Origin: JBEHWX01 sp048498995 | Lineage (GTDB): Bacteria; Bacteroidota; Ignavibacteria; OLB7 | NCBI GenBank assembly: GCA_048498995.1 | Contig: JBEHWX010000019.1 | Coordinates: 1 to 64,000, forward strand | Direction: 5' to 3' | Length of the DNA stretch: 64,000 nucleotides | Shown: piece after piece, positions 59,008-64,000 of the stretch | Position numbering within the stretch: position 1 is the first letter of the stretch | Layout of the letters: the number at the start of each line of letters is the position of its first letter | Program-made: the position numbers and the translations under genes | The notes under the pieces: model-generated | Databases searched by the model: none | What the model was told of the DNA's origin: nothing | The model's input: only the letters and a program-made list of their open reading frames with translations

Positions 59008-60126
59008 TCAGTGCGTTCCGTCGAGAATCGTCTGCACCAGATCCTCGAGATCCCCCGAGGTGACGCCGACGCCGTCGGTATACGGCATCGCCGTCAGCAC
59101 GATCACCATGTTCCTGGCCGGAAGCACGTAGATGTAGTTGCCGCCATGTCCGGCCGCGGTGTACGCGCCGTACTCCGGCTTGATCCACCAGTAGTAGCCG
59201 TACGGTCCTTCGTCCTGATCGGCATGGATCGCCGTGGACTGCGCCACCCACTCCTCGGAGATGATGCGGCGTCCGTTCCAGAGGCCGCGCTGGAGCATGA
59301 GCTGGCCGATCCTGGCCATGTCGCGCGGCTTCAGATAGATGCCGAAGGCGCCGTAGTTGATGCCGTCCTTCCCCTTCTCCCAGCTCACGTCGGTGATCCC
59401 GAGCGGCCCGAAGAGCTCGCGGCGCGCGAACTCCTCCACCGGCATTCCCGTGACCCGCCGCAGCACGCCGGCCAGCAGCTGCGGGTTGCCGTCGGAATAA
59501 TGGAAGCGGGTGCCGGGGGTGAACGCCATCGGACGCGAGAGGATGAACCGGAGCGAACTCTCCGGCTCGTTGACCACCAGATCCTCGGTCTGCTCGTCGT
59601 TGTCGTAATCGATGCCGGTCCGCATCGTCAGCGCCTGGCCTATCGTGATCCGGCGGCGGAGCGGGTTGTCGTCGAAGTACTCCGGTATCACATCGTACAC
59701 CCGCTGGTCCAGTCCGGTCAGCAGACCACGATCGAGGGCGATGCCGATCAGCAGCGAGGTGATGCTCTTGGTGCACGACTTGATATTCCGCCGCACCCCG
59801 GCGTCGCGCGGATCGCGGCAGTAGGCCTCGGAGATGATCTTGCCGTTGCGAAGCACCAGCAGACTCACCCCGGTCTGATACCGATCGGTGGAGAAGAAGC
59901 TCTCATAAGCGGCGTTCAGCGCGGCTGGGTCGATCCCCTCGGCCTCCGGCGTCGACGTGCTCCAGCCGTCATCGAGACGGAGCGGCGCGTGGCTCTCCGG
60001 CTGCTTCAGCTCCGGATCGGTGATGCAGCCGCCGAGGAGGAGCGCCGGAATGAGCGCGGCGACCAGCGACGGGAGGAGCGCGCCGAGGCGTCCGCCCCGG
60101 CGTCCGATATGTGCTATGGCTCTCAC
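59008..60126 (-). CDS. Beta-lactamase/PBP4-like serine hydrolase lipoprotein
   Basis: A 372-residue lipoprotein (lipobox LLLGGC, about Cys34) of the class C beta-lactamase/esterase family. The nucleophile motif is SCTK (SxxK), the tyrosine motif YSDGN (YxN position) and the third motif HGGN before YIYVLP. Members range from beta-lactamases to D-aminopeptidases and esterases, so the reaction is uncertain. Start is GTG 60126, overlapping the upstream gene's stop by 4 bp (GTGA), hence coupled translation with the barrel gene. Confidence 0.9.
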   Translation of the reverse strand: MRAIAHIGRRGGRLGALLPSLVAALIPALLLGGCITDPELKQPESHAPLRLDDGWSTSTPEAEGIDPAALNAAYESFFSTDRYQTGVSLLVLRNGKIISEAYCRDPRDAGVRRNIKSCTKSITSLLIGIALDRGLLTGLDQRVYDVIPEYFDDNPLRRRITIGQALTMRTGIDYDNDEQTEDLVVNEPESSLRFILSRPMAFTPGTRFHYSDGNPQLLAGVLRRVTGMPVEEFARRELFGPLGITDVSWEKGKDGINYGAFGIYLKPRDMARIGQLMLQRGLWNGRRIISEEWVAQSTAIHADQDEGPYGYYWWIKPEYGAYTAAGHGGNYIYVLPARNMVIVLTAMPYTDGVGVTSGDLEDLVQTILDGTH

Positions 60127-60932
60127 AGCGTGTAGGCGAGGGATAGGTGAAGGGAATGGGCCAGGCTCACGTAGAGATCGGGATCGGTCGAGCGACGGAA
60201 GCCGAGCTCGTAGGCGATCGACTCGGAGAACCGGTCGGCGATGTCGAGCGTGTAGCAGATCCGGAGATCGGCCGCCTGAAGGCGATCCCAGCTCTCCACC
60301 TTCAGGTTGTCGTTCACGGTTCTGAAGATGTAGCCCGCCCTCGGCATGTCGTTGTTGTAGAACCGGTCCCGCTCCGGACGCGCCACCAGGGCCACGATCG
60401 GAATCCCCACCTCGGCCACGAGCCGGCTCGACTCGCCGAGCTGATGGCGGAGCACGCCGCGGAGCCGCAGATCGTGCATCGCCAGCCAGTAGAAGTGGGC
60501 TTCGTCGATCGTCTCGTAGAACTGGATGTCGTTGACGGCCGAGAGCATGCCGCCGAGGTAGACCGTGGTCCTGTCGTCGGACCATGCGGGGACTTTCACG
60601 GCGAACCCGTAGGCCAGCCCCGCCGTGGCGGCCAGCGCCTCCGGACCGTAGCGGTTGGCGACCACCGCGGCCCCGCCGGTCAGGGAGATGGTGTGGAGAT
60701 TCTCGCGGCCAGCCAGATCGCAGGCCAGCCGGACCCGGAAGCCGGGTCCCACGTGTCTGATCCGCAGGAGCAGATCGTCCCGCATCTGAAGCGCGGAGAG
60801 CCCGAGATCGAGGCTGAGCGCGTCGGTATGCTCGCGCGACCCGAACGGGAACTGCTGCGCCCGCGCGGGGTCCGCGCCGCCGGCCAGGAGCGCGCCGAAC
60901 AGAAGGAGGAAGATGATGGAGCGTGCGTTCAT
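60123..60932 (-). CDS. Outer-membrane barrel protein coupled to serine hydrolase
   Basis: A 269-residue protein with a signal peptide (ARSIIFLLLFGALLAGGADP to ARAQ) and amphipathic beta strands throughout, ending HSLHLSLAYTL. It is probably an outer-membrane barrel. The stop overlaps the start of the serine-hydrolase gene (4 bp), implying a functional pair, perhaps a surface lipase/peptidase and its channel. No specific family recognised. Confidence 0.78.
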   Translation of the reverse strand: MNARSIIFLLLFGALLAGGADPARAQQFPFGSREHTDALSLDLGLSALQMRDDLLLRIRHVGPGFRVRLACDLAGRENLHTISLTGGAAVVANRYGPEALAATAGLAYGFAVKVPAWSDDRTTVYLGGMLSAVNDIQFYETIDEAHFYWLAMHDLRLRGVLRHQLGESSRLVAEVGIPIVALVARPERDRFYNNDMPRAGYIFRTVNDNLKVESWDRLQAADLRICYTLDIADRFSESIAYELGFRRSTDPDLYVSLAHSLHLSLAYTL

Positions 60933-61392
60933 GATATCCGCTGCTTCGAAGCGCCGGCCGCGGAGGTCGGAGCCCGGTGATATCCGGACGGTGTGATATC
61001 CGGTCGATGCCGGCGCGGCGCGCCGGCCCGATGCGAAACTACGCGCCACCTCGCGGGGCAACCATGACGCAGATCACGGTTGCGTCCGCGCGCCGTGATC
61101 TCCGCGAAATGATCGGATCGGCCGCGTAACGGCGCGCCGCCCGGTGAGTGATGGGGTGGTGGCCGCGCGGGAGCGCCGATCCCCTTTCCCGGATGTGGCG
61201 GCCGGGAACTGACATGATCGCGCGATGCCGGGAACGCTTTCGGGGCATGGTGCATCGGATACCGGCCAGATGGCGTCTCCGCTCCGGCGAAGCGTCAGGC
61301 GGGTAACGACGGATGCGTCACCTGTATGGGAGGCGGAGGGATCAACCGGCCGAGGCAACATGCCTCGGAACAGATCGGCCGATCGCTCGTCG

Positions 61393-61420
61393 TTGACAGA
61401 GACAGGATATCGTCGATATC
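61393..61420 (+). promoter_or_regulatory. TTGACA box and 15-bp palindrome
   Basis: TTGACA at 61393-61398 is followed by a perfect 15-bp inverted repeat gatatcgtcgatatc (61406-61420), immediately upstream of ggaaggg and the ATG at 61436. It could be a promoter with an overlapping operator for the small membrane protein; the implied start of transcription is very close to the ribosome-binding site, which weakens the promoter reading. Confidence 0.35.
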
Positions 61421-61435
61421 ACTCGGAAGGGAACC

Positions 61436-61867
61436 ATGAAGAACGTACTGCTACCGGCGGCGCTGGCCGCGATCATCTTCTGCGGGTGGAGACTTCTGGA
61501 GGGGCGGACCGTCACCTACTCCGTTCCGTTGTCCTACGTCGCCAAGGCGGAGACCTCCGCGGTCGACCCGATCATCCTGACCCGGACGCACCGGGACGAC
61601 TCGGTTCGTCTGGAGGTGCCGCGCGGCGGCACCGAGACCGACGCGTCGCTCTACGCCGGCCCGGCGCTCCCCCCAACCGGAAGCGCCCCGCTCGCCTCGA
61701 TCCGGATCTTCGGCGGCTCCAGCACCTCCGGCGGCGCCAAACCGGTGCTCGACCTGACCGGGTTGAAGGATGGAAACTACCTGCTCCACTACACCTCGTG
61801 CGCCGCTGGGGCGGTGATACACGTGGTGCTGGCCACGAAGGAGGAATCGGGCCATCCCATCCGCTGA
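61436..61867 (+). CDS. Small exported or anchored protein, unrecognised
   Basis: A 143-residue protein with an N-terminal hydrophobic segment (MKNVLLPAALAAIIFCGWRL) and a beta-rich remainder (LDLTGLKDGNYLLHYTSCAAGAVI near the end). Start ATG 61436 has a good ggaaggg site. It may be a membrane-anchored periplasmic domain. No family recognised. It is divergent from the barrel gene, with a 503-bp gap (60933-61435) containing the palindrome and otherwise nothing clear. Confidence 0.72.
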   Translation: MKNVLLPAALAAIIFCGWRLLEGRTVTYSVPLSYVAKAETSAVDPIILTRTHRDDSVRLEVPRGGTETDASLYAGPALPPTGSAPLASIRIFGGSSTSGGAKPVLDLTGLKDGNYLLHYTSCAAGAVIHVVLATKEESGHPIR

Positions 61868-62129
61868 AAGAGCGGCTCCGTAACGGTTACCCGACCGAAT
61901 TCCGCGCGATCGCGGGCCGGAAGCTCCCCGATAGCACCCGACCGGCCGAACGCTCCGTGGCGGGGCATGCCGAAATGCCCCGCCGTTTCCTCATCTCTCT
62001 CTCCACTCCCTCCCCGACCGACGGGAGCGCCATCCCCGAGACTTCCCCTTCCTTCTCTCTCCTCTTCCGCCGTAAATTGGCGTCTCGATCGTTTTCGCAC
62101 ATCAATTCGCTACGGAACAGCAGACCATC

Positions 62130-62837
62130 ATGGGTAGAGCATTCGAATTCAGACGGGCCCGCAAGGAGAAGCGGTGGGACAAGATGTCCAAGGCGTTCAC
62201 CAAGCTCGGTCGCGAGATCGCGATCGCGGTGAAGCAGAGCGGACCCGATCCGGCCACCAACCCCCGCCTTCGCGTCGCCATTCAGAACGCGAAGGGGGTG
62301 AACATGCCGAAGGACAAGGTCGAGTCGGCGATCAAGCGGGCCTCCTCCAAGGAAGAGGGGGATTTCCACGAGATCACCTACGAGGGCTACGGACCGCATG
62401 GCGTGGCCATCATGGTCGACTGCGCCACCGACAACCCGACCCGCACGGTCGCCAACCTCCGCTCCTACTTCACCCGCTCCGGCGGCTCGCTCGGCACCGC
62501 CGGCTCGCTCGACTTCATGTTCGAGCGCAAGGGAGTCTTCAAGCTTCCGGAGGAAGGGGTGAACCTCGAGGAGCTCGAGCTCGACCTGATCGATTTCGGC
62601 GCCGAGGACATCTTCGTCGAGGATGGGGAGATCTACATCCACACCAAGTTCGCCGACTTCGGCCAGATGCAGAAGGCGCTCGACGAGCGGGGACTGAACG
62701 TCACCAGCTCCGAGCTGCAACGCCTGCCGAACACCATGACCGACCTGAGCGAGGAGCAGCAGGACGAGATCGAGGTGCTCATCGACAAGCTCGAGGAGGA
62801 TGACGACGTGCAGGCGGTGTTCCACAACATGAAGTAA
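62130..62837 (+). CDS. yebC: YebC/PmpR family protein
   Basis: A 235-residue protein of the YebC/TACO1 family. Conserved elements are FTKLGREIAIAVKQ, NPRLRVAIQNAK, NMPKDKVESAIKRA, YEGYGPHGVAIMVDC and GGSLGTAGSLDFMFER. Family members were long labelled transcriptional regulators; the mitochondrial relative TACO1 acts in translation, and bacterial members may help ribosomes on difficult sequences. The start ATG is certain from family alignment (MGRAFEFRRARKEKRW). It stands alone, 262 bp after the previous gene. Confidence 0.96.
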   Translation: MGRAFEFRRARKEKRWDKMSKAFTKLGREIAIAVKQSGPDPATNPRLRVAIQNAKGVNMPKDKVESAIKRASSKEEGDFHEITYEGYGPHGVAIMVDCATDNPTRTVANLRSYFTRSGGSLGTAGSLDFMFERKGVFKLPEEGVNLEELELDLIDFGAEDIFVEDGEIYIHTKFADFGQMQKALDERGLNVTSSELQRLPNTMTDLSEEQQDEIEVLIDKLEEDDDVQAVFHNMK

Positions 62838-62936
62838 TCACGCGCCATACCGGCCTCCCCCGACGACGCGCGGCCGCATGGCGGCATGGCACTCGCGCGG
62901 GAGGCCGATCGGGGCCGCGACGGATCGAGCCACGAC

Positions 62937-63692
62937 ATGACCGACGCTCCATCGAGCCGCGAGCCGGCGAGCCGCGAGCCGGCGAGCCGCGAGCCGGCGA
63001 TACTGCTGCTGGCGGTGGCCGCGGCGCTCCTGATCTCGGGGCTCGCCCCACACGACCGCTTCACCTGGCTTCTGGAGGTGGCGCCGGTGCTGATCGCCGC
63101 TCCCCTGCTGGTGGCCACGCGGCGCCGGTTCCCGCTCACGCCCCTCCTCTACCGGCTCATCGCGCTCCACGCGCTGGTGCTGATCGTCGGCGGGCACTAC
63201 ACGTATGCCCGGGTGCCGCTCGGATTCTGGCTTCAGGATCTGTTCGGCCTGGCGCGCAACCATTACGACCGGATCGGCCACTTCGTGCAGGGATTCGTGC
63301 CGGCGATCGCCGTGCGCGAGGTTCTTCTGCGGAAGACTCCGCTCCGGCGCGGCGGCTGGCTCCTGTTCATCACGACCGCGATCTGCCTGGCGATCAGCGC
63401 CTGCTACGAGCTGATCGAATGGTGGACCGCCCTTGCCGGCGGGGCATCCGCGACCGATTTTCTCGGGACACAGGGGGATGTCTGGGACACGCAGTGGGAC
63501 ATGTTCATGGCGCTCGTCGGCGCCGCGAGCGCGCAGCTCCTGCTGGCCCGCCCGCATGACCGGCAGCTGACGGCGCTCGGCATCCCATCCTCCGCCGACA
63601 ACGGATCCCCCGACAACGGATCCCCCGACGACCGGTCTCCGGACGACCGGTCTCGCGACCGCCGCCCCGGGCCGCGGCCATCCCGGCCCTGA
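62937..63692 (+). CDS. DUF2238/YjdF family membrane protein
   Basis: A 251-residue membrane protein of the DUF2238 (YjdF) family. The diagnostic motifs are present: GGHYTYARVPLG, RNHYDRIGHFVQGFVPAI, CYELIEWWTAL and LGTQGDVWDTQWDM, with about five membrane spans. Both termini are tandem-repeat decorated: three SREPA units near the start and SPDNGSPDDRSPDD near the end. I place the start at 62937; ATG 62886 lies inside a long GC inverted repeat (62851-62859 with 62899-62907). Function of the family is unknown. Confidence 0.85.
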   Translation: MTDAPSSREPASREPASREPAILLLAVAAALLISGLAPHDRFTWLLEVAPVLIAAPLLVATRRRFPLTPLLYRLIALHALVLIVGGHYTYARVPLGFWLQDLFGLARNHYDRIGHFVQGFVPAIAVREVLLRKTPLRRGGWLLFITTAICLAISACYELIEWWTALAGGASATDFLGTQGDVWDTQWDMFMALVGAASAQLLLARPHDRQLTALGIPSSADNGSPDNGSPDDRSPDDRSRDRRPGPRPSRP

Positions 63693-63721
63693 CGATCCGG
63701 CCCCGACGATCCGGCCCCGAC
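63590..63721. repeat. Tandem repeats at and beyond the DUF2238 stop
   Basis: The last codons contain two copies of acaacggatcccccg-type and two of acgaccggtct-type sequence; just after the stop, three copies of the 14-mer ctgacgatccggcc / ccgacgatccggcc follow. The repeats thus run from inside the gene into the intergenic region. Confidence 0.8.
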
Positions 63722-63766
63722 GATCCGGTCGCGGCGATCTCATCTTCCCTCACTCCTCGAGCCTCG

Positions 63767-64000
63767 GTGGAACTACTCCAGCCTCTGCCACGCGTTCTTC
63801 TCCTGGTCGCCCTCGACGGCGCCGTTCTTCTGGCCGCCGGAGCGCTCCTGCGCCGGATCGGCATCGACCCGGCGCGCCCCACGAGGCGCTCCGGGGTGAA
63901 GGCGAGCCTGGTGGCCGGCGCGGCCAGCATCTTTCTGCTGCTGACCACGCTGATCGTCTTCCGGAAGGTCGACGGCCGCAGCCCGCTGGAGATGGGGCTC
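63767..64000 (+). CDS. Membrane protein, N-terminal part (runs off window)
   Basis: An open frame from GTG 63767 to the window end (78 codons, no stop). It has two hydrophobic segments (RVLLLVALDGAVLLAAGALL and VAGAASIFLLLTTLIVF) separated by a basic loop, then RKVDGRSPLEMGL. The last element resembles the region seen before the first CPBP-protease helix in my memory, but the fragment is too short to assign. Confidence 0.55.
   Translation, partial: MELLQPLPRVLLLVALDGAVLLAAGALLRRIGIDPARPTRRSGVKASLVAGAASIFLLLTTLIVFRKVDGRSPLEMGL

Overview
This 64 kb window is GC-rich, densely coding chromosomal DNA from a Gram-negative bacterium. It most likely belongs to the Fibrobacteres-Chlorobi-Bacteroidetes (FCB) superphylum, perhaps an Ignavibacteria/Kapabacteria-like lineage. 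The evidence is two large secreted proteins ending in type IX secretion (T9SS, Por-type) C-terminal sorting domains (41861-43381 and 47571-52481), many outer-membrane barrels and lipoproteins, an LptE-type lipoprotein, OmpA/PD40 fusions, and one promoter-like pair resembling the Bacteroidota -33/-7 type. The phylum is an inference; there is no rRNA in the window, and I saw no tRNA genes, insertion sequences, prophage genes or CRISPR array.

Layout. 0-10.4 kb (minus strand): a cellulose-synthase-like glycosyltransferase, an LptE-like lipoprotein, a sigma-54 activator without a sensor domain, a stand-alone B12-binding subunit, a large FtsX-type permease, and a fusion of peptidase-MA, TolB propeller and Omp85-like barrel. 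10.8-17.5 kb (plus): an SDR oxidoreductase coupled to a small membrane protein, then a 1324-residue DUF4157 (eCIS-core) protein with a polymorphic-toxin-like C-terminus and a downstream partner gene. 17.6-24.5 kb (minus): a haem/tetrapyrrole cluster transcribed hemX-hemA-hemC-hemD-hemE, followed by terC. 24.5-25.3 kb: a repeat-filled spacer made of two arrays carrying the same ~40-bp core in opposite orientations, between hemX and rodA. 25.3-27.5 kb: rodA and a single-pass membrane protein. 28-41 kb (plus): envelope and hydrolase genes (barrel, OmpA/PD40 lipoprotein, alpha-toroid lipoprotein, DUF4097 protein, Nudix, degenerate patatin, DUF885 peptidase, MarC, tyrosinase). 41-52.5 kb: two T9SS cargo proteins, an ankyrin protein, a secreted leucine-rich-repeat protein and a candidate structured RNA with a terminator. 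52.8-64 kb: a tandem pair of unrecognised secreted paralogues, a TPR-like protein, DUF4188, a serine hydrolase overlapping a barrel gene, YebC, DUF2238/YjdF, and the start of another membrane protein.

Themes. Most genes act at the cell envelope, either as secreted/surface proteins or membrane enzymes. The coherent housekeeping pathway is tetrapyrrole synthesis from glutamyl-tRNA (HemA) through porphobilinogen deaminase, uroporphyrinogen-III synthase and uroporphyrinogen decarboxylase; hemB and hemL are not in the window. A striking background feature is that many intergenic gaps, and some gene ends, carry short tandem direct repeats of 12-18 bp with different sequences at each site. The least explained items are the rodA-hemX repeat spacer with in-phase small ORFs, the multi-helix RNA candidate at 45951-46110, and the DUF4157 protein with its neighbour.
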